NCBI GenBank assembly: GCA_951230915.1
Contig: OX579639.1
Coordinates: 11,222,001-11,286,000 of the forward strand
DNA length: 64,000 nucleotides
Direction of reading: 5' to 3'
Source: Antitrichia curtipendula
Lineage: Eukaryota > Streptophyta > Bryopsida > Hypnales > Leucodontaceae
Of this stretch, positions 13,105 through 22,448 are shown in pieces. The notes below the pieces were generated by a model, which did not search any database, was not told the DNA's origin, and saw only the letters and a program-made list of their open reading frames with translations. The position numbers and the translations under genes were made by a program. Position 1 is the stretch's first letter, and the number at the start of each line of letters is the position of its first letter.

Positions 13105-13410
13105 CTTAGAATTGGGCTCCTCTTGGCGCCGAGAGGAGCCTCCTAGCCATGAGGAGAATAAAACTTTAAATTTAAAAAAAAAGACCTCTTAGAGTTGGGC
13201 TCTCCTTGGTGCCGAGGAGAATAAAAAAATTTATTTAAAAAAAAAAAAAAACTTTTTTTTTTTTAAATTTAAAATTTCCCCCGCGGGTAGGGGCTCTCCT
13301 TGGCACCGAGGGGAGCCTTCTAGCCGCAAGGAAAAATAAAATAAAATTTTAAAAAATAAATAAAAAAATTCCGCAAGTACGGGCTCCCTTGGCGCCGATG
13401 AGAGCCCAAT
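13105..13410 (+). repeat. Four tandem units each with a GGGCTC...GAGCC stem-loop
   Basis: GC-rich palindromic cores lie near 13116, 13197, 13289 and 13380, about 81 to 92 bp apart, separated by A-rich spacers. The first core, GGCTCCTCTTGG followed by CGCCGAGAGGAGCC, is almost perfectly self-complementary. The later cores vary but keep much of the pairing potential. No ORF explains this. Confidence 0.65.
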
Positions 13411-13469
13411 TAAAAGAAGGAAGTGAGTGCTCAATTTTCTTCTTGGTATTGAAAAGTTCCACAAGTGAA

Positions 13470-13990
13470 CAATGATCAACTAATCAACAATTTGGTGTAA
13501 CTAAGCTCAATCCTTATAGAAATAACCCCTATCAACCAAATATTTTCTTCCAAAATCTTAACAAGTTCCATTATTAGCACATCAAGACAGAAGTATAGGT
13601 ACCTTCCATCGGCCCCAAGAAGATCCATGCTACTACAAGATAGTGATCAACAAAAATGAAATTTGGTACACCTAAGCTATTTTTACATATAATGAATTTC
13701 TATTAACTAATTTTTGTTTCTAAAATCTAAATAAGTCTACAGACTTACAAATCAAGACAGAAGTATTGATACCCTCCCATTGACTTTGAAAAGATCCATG
13801 ATGCTACAAAACAGTAATCAACCAAAATAAAATTCAATGTGACAAAAAGCATTAGATATAAAAATAATTCTTATTACAAATTTTTTTTCTAAAATCCAAA
13901 CAAGTCCAACAACAATCATGCATCAAGAGAAAATTATTAGTACCGTCCCATTAACCATTCAACTTGAGGGGACCCACGTTGCTATAGGAT
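13470..13990. repeat. Three diverged ~170-bp tandem repeats
   Basis: Each unit contains a version of ATCAAGACAGAAGTAT, then a TACC..CCAT string, then AAGATCCATG.TGCTAC and an AGTGATCAAC-like end. The units are clearly diverged, so the array is old. It is part of the inner hAT-like element. Confidence 0.55.
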
Positions 13991-14775
13991 AGTAATCAAT
14001 CATTATTCTATATGAACTTATTTCCATCTCCATTCATCTTGCACATCAATTAAGTTCATCATTTTCATAATGTTTACTTCTAATATTTTAAACAACAATG
14101 AAAATTCTAATTTTCATCTAAATTCTACAAAACCACGGTAATAGGTTCACGGTAATAGGTCTATAGTAATAGATACAAAAATTTACTAAAAATAAAAAAT
14201 TTTGATAAAAATTTTTAGGCAAAATCTATTCTTAGAAATATTCTTAAGTTTTCAAGTACTTCTTTAAATTTTTGATCTCACTACTCGCAGAATCCCTGCT
14301 CACCATTTATGGGCTCATGCTCGCAAGTTCACAAACTAGCACTGTTGTGATGATATGCTAGCAATCCTAGCTATAAGGGTGGACGTTTCATGCTAAATAT
14401 TTATTTAACTCTTAAAGTCATATTATCCAGAATCCATTTTGTTCCTCCAAATGGACGATGAGACTTTAAGAATTAAATAAATATTAATAATTAATAAGTC
14501 AAAAAGGGGGAGATCAACAACAAATAAAATCGACAAAAATTTGAAATTACTTTGAATATTTTTTTCTCCTAGATTATTTTTTTGTCTGCATGGAAAGCTT
14601 TTATTCATTTCATTTGGATTAGTGATGTGAAAATTAAGGAACTTCTTATTTTTTGGGCAATCATAGAAACTTCTTGAAAAAATAATATATTGGATTTGTT
14701 TTTGAACTCAATATTCACAATTCAAAAAAATTAAATCCACAAGGTTTAAATATGATTGCTAGAACAATCTCATTG

Positions 14776-14997
14776 CACTACAAGAGAAAGGGGTGTTTTA
14801 AGTGAGTTTTTAAATATAGTCCTAGAGATAAGATTATAAGTAACAACCTTTAATTAGATTTTTAGTAAAATTTTACTAAAAACTCATGTGTTTTTAGTAA
14901 ATTTTTACTAAAAAGCTCCTTAAAGGTCATTACTTATAATCTTATCTCTAGGACTATACTTAAGAACTCACTTAAAACACCCCTTTTTCTTGTAGTA
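14776..14997. mobile_element. CACTA-type MITE, 222 bp
   Basis: Starts CACTACAAGAGAAAGG and ends CTTTTTCTTGTAGTA, flanked by the 3-bp duplication TTG (14773-14775 and 14998-15000). The last base is A where G would complete the CACTA terminus. The arms pair over most of their length (the GTCCTAGAGATAAGATTATAAGTAA string and its complement), so the element folds into a long hairpin. Confidence 0.8.
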
Positions 14998-15330
14998 TTG
15001 TTGGGATTAGTGTGTTTCAATTCCCTTTTAAAGGTATTGATGATTTAATTTTTTTCCTTCAATTTTGTATGTACTTCTACTTAACAATTTTTTAAAGAAT
15101 GAAAATCAAGCATTAAATTTTTTCCCTAGACTTTCCTCCCTAAACCCAATTCATCTATGCATTCTTGTTTGGATTTTGCTTTCATATTTGGTCTATAATT
15201 ATGTTACTTGGTCTGTTGTGCATTATGATCTTTATTCACATGACAAATTGACAATTTTGAGTGTTTTTTGATGAAAAAAAGGCTTTGAGACTTTAGAAGT
15301 TAAATTTATAGACTAAAACAAGTATATACA

Positions 15331-15460
15331 CTACAAGAGAAAAGGGTGTTTTAAGTATAGTCCTAGAGATAACATTTTAAGTAATGACCTTTTTAGAAGA
15401 TTTTCAGTAAGAATTTACAAGATATTTGTGTCTTTCTAGTAGAATTTTACTAGAAAGAAC
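15331..15460. mobile_element. Truncated second copy of the CACTA MITE
   Basis: Begins CACTACAAGAGAAAAGGGTG and carries the TAGTCCTAGAGATAACATTTTAAGTAATGACC interior in part, but no matching right terminus is seen. It is related to 14776-14997. Confidence 0.55.
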
Positions 15461-16161
15461 ACACCATGAATGTGCAAAATGTGGTAGGACGTGTAGAATG
15501 CATAGACAATGCAAATGACAAGATGCAAAAGTACCAACATACAGTTGGGTAGGGTGAAAGTGTGCATTGGAGTAATGAAAAATTCTTTAGCAAAATGTTT
15601 TTCATGCCCATTCTTCACCTCTAAAGGAAAAGAATGGCCATTTTCAATCTTCAAAGAATGGGACTCCTGCAAACCACGGAGAGCCAATGAGAGAATGCCA
15701 TGTCCCCATTCCTTGAAGATTGAGAATGGGATGAAGAATGGGATGAAGAAGGTTTGACTACATCACGAAAATGAGCCTATTTTTTTCAATATCCTTGCAG
15801 TATTGCATTAGTACCCATGGAGAGGCTTAACAATAGAGTACCTAATTAATACTCTTGCAATACTGCAATTTAGCAATATTTAGTGTATACAAATGATGTA
15901 CTGCACTTAATTAAAAAACTTAAGTGCAATACTACAAGCAATACTGCAAAAGTATTGAGAAAAGGAGTGTTTGTTGACATTTTTGTAATTGAAAAATATT
16001 TAAATAGTAAGTATTCTATTTTTTTAAAACAAAGTATTAATACAATATAAACGCAATATTAGAATTTAAAAAAGAAATTATTATTGACTTTGTATAAGCG
16101 TAGTATTACATACAGTACTGCAAGAATATTAGCTAGTATAGCCCCTTTTGCAGTATTGCAT
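15460..16161. other. Repeat-rich DNA with CAATACTGCAA inverted repeats
   Basis: Several copies of GCAGTATTGCA and its complement lie at 15795-16160, including an inverted pair near 15797 and 15940. A smaller inverted pair with a TTGAAGATTGA core lies at about 15640-15725. No supported gene. Confidence 0.4.
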
Positions 16162-17577
16162 CTGTACAATTGGGTACAAAAACCTTACGAATTTTTGGCA
16201 TTCCCAGTGAAAGAAGTTCCACTGCTGCCAACTTTGACGCCCTCCCGAGGGTTGAAAGTTTGTTTTGTTGCCTTGAACTTCTTTTTATAAATTCATCTCT
16301 ATGTTAATAACATATGTGCAAAATTTCATGGCCAAAAGATTTACAAAAAAAAAGATATTCAAAGTCTACCAACATGTGTAGTTGCGAGAAAAATTTCACT
16401 ACTACCAACTTTGCCACCCTCCCAAGGATTGAGAATTTTTTTTTTTGCCATAAATTTTTTTACATGATATCCTGTCTATGTTGATAATATGTGTACCAAA
16501 TTTCAAAACCAAAAGATTTACACAAAAAAAGATATTTGAAATCTACCAACATAGGGAGTTGGAAAAACAATTTCACTACTACCAACTTTGCCACCCTCCC
16601 AAGGATTGAAAAAACTTTTTTTGGCATGAAATTTATTGTCATGGAAGCGTCTCCATGTTGATAATATGTGTGCCAAATCTCAAGTTCAAAAGACTCACAC
16701 AAAAAAATATATTTGAAATCTACCAACATAGGGAGTTGGAAGAGTGATTTCACTATTGCCAACTTTGTCACCCTCCCAAGGGCTGAAAAATTGTTTATTT
16801 ACCATGAAATTTCTGTCATGAGATCATCTCTAAGTTGGTGATATGTGTGACAAATTTCAAGTCCAAAACTTATACCAAGAAAAGGATATTTGAAATCTAC
16901 CAAGAGGTGTAGTTGTGAGAATGATTTTTTACATCCGTGTCAAACTTTAACCCACAAAATGACACTATAACAACTTAACAAGGGCTGAAAAAATCACTCT
17001 TCCAACTCCCTATGTTCATAGATTTCAAATATCTTTTTTTGCGTGAGTCTTTTGAACTTGAGATTTGGCACACATATTATCAACATGGAGACGCTTCCAT
17101 GACAATAAATTTCATGCCAAAAAAAGTTTTTTCAATCCTTGGGAGGGTGGCAAAGTTGGTAGTAGTGAAATTGTTTTTCCAACTCCCTATGTTGGTAGAT
17201 TTCAAATATCTTTTTTTGTGTAAATCTTTTGGTTTTGAAATTTGGTACACATATTATCAACATAGACAGGATATCATGTAAAAAAATTTATGGCAAAAAA
17301 AAATTCTCAATCCTTGGGAGGGTGGCAAAGTTGGTAGTAGTGAAATTTTTCTTGCAACTACACATGTTGATAGACTTTGAATATCTTTTTTTTTGTAAAT
17401 CTTTTGGCCATGAAATTTTGCACATATGTTATTAACATAGAGATGAACTTGTAAAAAAAAATTCAAACCAAACAAACAAACTTTCAACCCTCGGGAGAGC
17501 GTCAAAGTTGGCAGCAGTGGAGCTTCTTTCACTGGGAATGCCAAAAATTCGTAAGGTTTCTGTAGCCGACTGTACAA
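16162..17577. repeat. Foldback repeat built from ~175-bp tandem units
   Basis: The left arm (about 16162-16770) and right arm (about 16990-17577) are imperfect reverse complements. Each arm is made of diverged tandem units carrying CCAACTTTGNCACCCTCCCAAGG and ATATTTGAAATCTACCAACATA-like strings. ORFs here (for example 16460-16771 minus) only translate the same unit again and are not genes. The organisation resembles foldback transposons with satellite-like arms. Confidence 0.75.
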
Positions 17578-18108
17578 GTGGAGTCGGGGGCACTTTCCTG
17601 ATGTACCCTATAAGTCCCTAACGAATGAAATTTGCACTCCAAAGTTTGCTCACCGACCGACGATCTTGACACCGGATGATGAATATTTCGTCACAAATTC
17701 CGCAAAACATTCTTCATCCATCCAATACATCATCGTCACCGTCATCCCTTCCCGCTCCTGCCTTAACTTACCTGCAGTGCCCCTGCTGCTGTTTGTATGC
17801 AGCACCGTCGTCATGATGCACCTGGCTACCATTTTCCATGGCAACCTTTCACCTCCGCCTCCCTCGCTTTTCAACGTCTCGCGCCTCTCGTACGAGAGTG
17901 TGCACTCCTTTAGGGTTAGAGCTTCTTTTGCCCGTCAATTGTGAGGCATTAGCGCAGAATATTTCATGTCGATGTCCGTCGTACTCCTTTCGAAACGCAG
18001 CGCTTGCGGCCTTTTTTGTTTGGCCGATATCATCTAGCTTTCGGCATGCGTTTCTCGGGATACATTCTTAATTCGGCGTCATTCTTCTTCGGAGCCGTGT
18101 ATGGAGGA
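17578..18108. promoter_or_regulatory. GC-richer, CpG-bearing region upstream of BTB gene
   Basis: GC and CpG content rise sharply after the foldback repeat (for example around 17650-18060), compared with the AT-rich DNA to the left. Its position ahead of the tandem leader repeats and the BTB gene suggests the promoter or transcription-start region. Two overlapping ORFs on opposite strands (17650-17874 minus, 17666-17944 plus) have no recognisable domain and are not called. Confidence 0.3.
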
Positions 18109-18192
18109 TAAATGATTGACCTCTGGCAAAAGAGCGAATAGTGCTTTTTCTTTGAACGAGTATATTCACTGGACGAGAAAGTAGAGGTCGCC

Positions 18193-18225
18193 ATGGCGAA
18201 TTCAACTGATGGCGTACAGTTTTAA
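18193..18225 (+). CDS. 10-codon small ORF, repeat unit 1
   Basis: An ATG in the strong context CGCCATGG opens MANSTDGVQF and a TAA stop. The same-length ORF, with stop at the same codon, is kept in the next two repeat units. It may be an upstream ORF of the BTB transcript, if the leader extends this far, or it may simply reflect shared ancestry of the repeats. Confidence 0.3.
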   Translation: MANSTDGVQF

Positions 18226-18482
18226 CAAGGTATTTCTTTCTTAGGAGGCGAACCTTGTATGGTGGAGATGCATCGTTTCTAGATATGGCAAAGTTGCCGT
18301 ACGAATTTCTAAATTTCTGAATGCAATTTTCAAGAACTGTTTGATGTTCTTGATTAGGCGAGATTTTGCTTCCTAGATCTTGTTATGTGGATAGAGAATG
18401 ATTAATTCACCTGTATAGCTTAAGAGGTAATCGTGCTTTTTTTGAATGTGTATATTCTCTGAACGAGAAAGTAGAGGTCGCC

Positions 18483-18515
18483 ATGGCGAATTCAACTGAT
18501 GACGTAGAGCACTAG
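18483..18515 (+). CDS. 10-codon small ORF, repeat unit 2
   Basis: Encodes MANSTDDVEH with a TAG stop. Its start context CGCCATGG is identical to unit 1. The changed residues are near the C-terminus and the length is unchanged. Confidence 0.3.
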   Translation: MANSTDDVEH

Positions 18516-18780
18516 CGTAATTCCTCAGGGTACGATTTTAGCTTAGGAATTTAATTACTTGAGGTGGAGGTACGAGGTTCTGGATATGGAAGGATAGCTG
18601 TGCGATTTCAAAAATTGTAATGCATTTTGCAAGGACTTGATTGATGTTCTTCATTAGGCGGCGTTTACTTCCGAGGTGTATGTAACGTTGATGGAGAATT
18701 ATTGCTTGACCTTTAGAAAAAGAGACAAATGTCCTTTCTGGAACGAGTACGTTCACTGCACGCGAAAAGTAGAGGTAGCC

Positions 18781-18813
18781 ATGGTGAGTTCAACTGATGG
18801 CGTAAAGGAGTAG
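18781..18813 (+). CDS. 10-codon small ORF, repeat unit 3
   Basis: Encodes MVSSTDGVKE with a TAG stop, in start context AGCCATGG. Despite substitutions at codons 2, 3, 9 and 10, frame and length match units 1 and 2. Confidence 0.3.
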   Translation: MVSSTDGVKE

Positions 18814-19139
18814 CGTATTCTTTCGAGTTTTTTTTGCTTAGGAAGTGAACCACTCGAGATGGAGATAGGTTTTTGAAATGATCGAGGTGCTGTACGATTT
18901 CAAATTAGAGGACGAGAGGATTGACCGTCGAAGAGGTTGCTTTCTGCTTTAGGTTAAAGTAAAGCCGTGAGAAGGAATCCACTTTTTATTGTACAGTACA
19001 GGTCGAACAATAGAGACAAAGTGTTATAGTTAGAAGAATTATAAGTGCAATAATTTGAACAGGGCGTCTGTTCTGCAGCGTGCAGTTGTATATGTGCCGA
19101 AAGCTGCGGGTGGAGTGGGCAATGCTTCTACAAACAGGC

Positions 19140-21601
19140 ATGGCAGAGTGTATTTCCAGAGTGGAGACAACTACAAGGCTTGCGCAATTGCGTGTGGATA
19201 GCCTGGGAAGTGGCTGTTCTCGTCGATCTGACCCGTTCAAAATTGGTCTTTGGAACTGGTATGATTCAATTCCCTCTCGTTCGACGACTCATAAAATTCT
19301 GGTTTAGGGTTTGCAAACTTGTTCGTTCAGTCTTGCCGTATTGTTCTCCTTTTATTCCACGTCTTTCTAGAACTGAAACTCGCTACTTACGACTGAGCGC
19401 CTTGATGTCACCTTGACTGAAGTGATAAATTGCAATTGACAACCCTGTGGCGTTTGTGTGCCACAACTCTGGAAGAAATTGGTCCGGAAATGAAATTGCA
19501 CTCTCCGCATTCTGCACTTTCATAATGAAATTTCGAAATTAGTCATAGCTGATGCATGGTCTCTTAGAGTTAGTGCTTATGGGTGAATACTTTGCCTTCA
19601 GCAGTGTACACTGTAGGAATTCGGACAACTTTGTGATTCAGTGGGCGTTGACTGTCCATCAGCTTACCAAAATCATGCTTCTCTGTTGTGTGTTGGCTAT
19701 ATCTTGCATTTCAGATCCATAAATACTTCCGAAGTTTGTGTTGAGTTTCTTCCTTCGAAATGATCTTAATGTCGATGCCCGGTTTTTTATATCCTTAATG
19801 CATCTATTTTCTTGTCTCATGCGTTTCTCTGAGGTTGAACTTAGGCCAATCGACCTCGTTTCTAAAGAATTTGTAGAGCAAGAAGCATATGCATCGAATT
19901 ACATTCTAGTGATTGGATTCTTAGGGTGATGTTGCACCGGGGGTGGAGCAGACGAGATCTGATATGCTGCAGTTAACGCAATATGCTGGATTAAAGACGT
20001 CGCATCGGAGTATAGAAAGTGGATATAGTTTGTTTGACATTGAGTGCGAATGTGCTATGGCAGGAAATGAAGGTTTTCCTCTATTGCTGAACTTCTATGT
20101 TATAAACTCACACAGTTACTTAAGCATCTTGACATTGATTAATGCACAATTCGCTTTGAAAACGTTTATACTAGCTGAGAAATTGGGAATAGGGTGTGCA
20201 TTGCTCAGGATGATGGATATTGAATTTTGTGGTTAAAACTCCTCTGCTTACCAGAAGACTCTTTTTGCAGGCATATATTCATCGAGAAAAAGGCATCCCT
20301 GACTGTGCGCCTATACCCAGAGCATTGTCGTAAGGAGCAGTCACCAATTGCCAGTTTTACGGTTCGTATTCTGGTTCGGGGATGTGATGGCCAACCTGTG
20401 GCATCCAAAGATTTGACAGGTTTTACTGGACTTTTTCTTTGCCTCCAATTGTGTCTTCGGCGCTACAAGCATAATATCTTCACCAGCTTACACTTTTCAG
20501 TCGGCACAAGGGTTCACAAAGTTAACCACCCCTTGATTGTAAAGCTAAATTTTGTGCGTGTTATGTGGGCTGTTGACCAGTGAGTGACAAGTTGCTCCGA
20601 AGCTGCTCTGACGATTTTGTTTGGCCATTAGACTACTCCGTGGCATATGGAAAATTCCTCGTTGAAGTTGAATTCCACGATTTGAAAGTTGCATCTTCGC
20701 CTGTGAGACCTCTGTATCCAGACTTAATCCTCCTTCAGAATCCTAAGTTTGTTCAAGTTCTAATACATTCACAATAGTAATCTAGTACCTTGAACATGTT
20801 CTCGCAGCTCAGAATTAACGTATAATTCTCGAATTGTATCCTTCTCCGTATGCAAATGTCTCCACAAGTATTACACAAAGCTTGACGTTACCTGTGAATA
20901 TACAACTTCCGTGCTACTTTATCATTTTCTGTGAAGCTACGATTTCTGGATGTTATCATTCTAGTTAAAACGGATAGCATGATGTGCAGGGTGGCGAGCC
21001 ACATTCAATCTGGACAAGTGAAGAATACATACAATCACAAGCCCAGCTTGGCTTATCCAGGTGTCTCAGCAGAATGCTCGAAGAAGGAATTCACACTGAT
21101 GTGACGATCTTTACAGCATGTGGCAGCGTAGGGGCTCACCGAGCTATTCTTGCGGCACGGTCACCTGTCTTCGATTCCATGTTCTCTCACAACCTAAGTG
21201 AGAAGCAATCAGCCACAGTCCATATTAATGACATGTCTCTTGAGTCTTGTCGTGCGCTCCTCAGCTATTTGTACGGTAATTTGAAGTACGAAGATTTTCG
21301 AATGCATAGGATTGCTCTTGTGCGAGCCGCGCACAAATACGACATCGGTGACCTGAAGGAGGCGTGTGAAGCAAGCTTAGTGGATGACATTGATGGCAGT
21401 AATGTTCTAGCCAGACTGCAGGATGGATGGCTCTACCAGCTCAAGCATCTGAAGCGTGAATGCTTACGGTATCTTCTTGAATTCGGTAAAATTCATGACC
21501 TGCGTGAAGAGTTCGATGCATTTCTACAGGAGATTGACAAGGATCTTGTTGTTGAGCTCGTGCAAGAACAAATTAAATTACTCAAAATACATGGCTTGTA
21601 A
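19140..21601 (+). CDS. BTB/POZ domain protein, At1g21780-like (4 exons, 333 aa)
   Basis: Exons: 19140-19258, 20271-20419, 20581-20702, 20990-21601. All introns are GT/AG and the phases join cleanly, for example TG|G restores a Trp at residue 40. The product resembles Arabidopsis At1g21780, a BTB protein thought to act as a substrate adaptor for CUL3 ubiquitin ligases; I matched it from memory of conserved blocks such as RSDPFKIGLWNW, the DDFVW region and LSRMLEEGIHTDV. Residues 1-130 form the MATH-like N-terminal part. The BTB fold spans about 157-255, with GAHRAILAARSPVFDSMF and an LLSYLYG turn. A C-terminal helical extension follows to residue 333, close to the family length of about 326. 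In-frame Mets at 19080 and 19125 could extend the N-terminus; 19140 fits the family better. The exon 2 donor is inferred from phase. Confidence 0.88.
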
Positions 21602-22085
21602 CTTTCGGCGTTCAATCAGTTGCTGTGCATTCTGCACTCTGCTCACAATGGGTGTTGTCAGTGTGAGCAGGATGGGCACGAATCAGATGCTCACCATTCT
21701 TTAGTATGCCAAACAATGCCAAACAGCGCGCCCAAATATTTCTCTCCAATATGCGGCCTTGCATTATTCTTCATTTATCTTCATTTTCATTGTCTAGCTT
21801 CTCTTATTGCAGGGTCTCAATCTCTTGACACCCCTTTCTAGCCTTGAATGTCTGTTAAGTGGAGTCGTGAACAATTATCATACTCACCATGGGTATGCAC
21901 AAAGTGTCAGTGTCATTCATAACAAGTAATTTAGGCAAATGCATTAAAGGTATGTCCCCACTTGATGTTTGCAAAGAATGAATTTTAGAGTGTCCTAATT
22001 TTGAAAAGATATTAACCACACAGAAAAGTGCATTTCTCCTGGTGTGGTAAATATATTACCGTTTTCAGTTACATAGTATGTCGTT
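21602..22085 (+). other. Probable 3' untranslated and intergenic region of BTB gene
   Basis: No ORF with a recognisable domain follows the BTB stop codon. The transcript end cannot be placed with confidence. Confidence 0.35.
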
Positions 22086-22448
22086 CATGGCCAGGGAGGA
22101 TTGACCCCTGTATTGCCCCGTTTGTTACCCCTGCAGAAAACACTGGAATTTTTTATTTGCCGCATATAATGAAATTTTCAAATTTTGAATTCATAGTTGC
22201 ATTTAGTGGCCCCAAATTAGCTTGGGGGCTGTAGAAAATAGATTTTACACAGCACAAAATAGGGGGCATTTTTTCATATGCACCCCTGGATGGACTTTGG
22301 CAGGACGAGCGAGGGGTCCAGTTCACCCCCTGCCAAATTAGCTAGTACCATTGAAGAAATACAAAATTTAAGTGGCACAATATAGGGGGCAGTTTTTACA
22401 TTTACCCTTCGATGGGGGCAATACAAGGGTCAATCTTCCCTGGCCATG
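22086..22448. mobile_element. MITE with CATGGCCAGGGAGGATTGAC termini
   Basis: Terminal inverted repeats of over 30 bp read CATGGCCAGGGAGGATTGAC and continue through CCCCTGTATTGCCCC; the right end is the complement with two mismatches. The interior has TTTTGAATTCATA, a CCCCAAATTAGCTTGGGGG palindrome and two GGGGGC(A/T) blocks. It is about 363 bp, non-coding, and one of at least five family relatives in this window. Confidence 0.8.

Larger units (their letters stand above)
12831..14346. mobile_element. Inner hAT-like element nested in 12465-14367
   Basis: The 12-mer GTGATGATATGC occurs on both sides (12819-12830 and 14347-14358), consistent with a target-site duplication, of which 8 bp would be expected for hAT. 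The inverted ends are AGGGTTGCTATTTTGTGA and, on the other strand, AACAGTGCTAGTTTGTGA. Subterminal GTGAGCCTG units follow; related sequence recurs at about 59548-59605. The interior holds two tandem-repeat blocks (13105-13410 and 13470-13990) and no transposase. Confidence 0.5.
12465..14367. mobile_element. hAT-like element, host for two nested insertions
   Basis: A direct repeat TAGCTATGAGGGT/TAGCTATAAGGGT flanks the unit (12452-12464 and 14368-14380), one mismatch. Inside it, imperfect inverted ends read TGGCGCTAGCAT and, on the other strand, GATTGCTAGCAT. The flanking duplication and GCTAGC-type ends suggest a hAT-family non-autonomous element; exact ends are uncertain by a few bases. Removing the nested insertions (12612-12820 and 12831-14346) leaves under 200 bp of the original element. 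Confidence 0.45.
18109..18905 (+). repeat. Three ~295-bp tandem repeats upstream of BTB gene
   Basis: Diverged units begin near 18109, 18391 and 18691. Each has a CGAGTATATTC-like string, a GAGAAAGTAGAGG(T)CGCC string, an in-frame ATG and then a TTGATGTTCTTnATTAGGCG string (the third copy is partial). They lie 240 bp or more ahead of the BTB start codon, so they may be part of its 5' leader or promoter. Confidence 0.7.

Noticed and set aside
16460..17435. ORFs with repeated LPMLVDFKYLFL-like peptides
   Set aside because: They translate the tandem units of a foldback repeat and appear on both strands; not a repeat protein.
17650..18071. Overlapping ORFs upstream of the BTB gene
   Set aside because: No domain; open frames are expected by chance in this GC-richer region.
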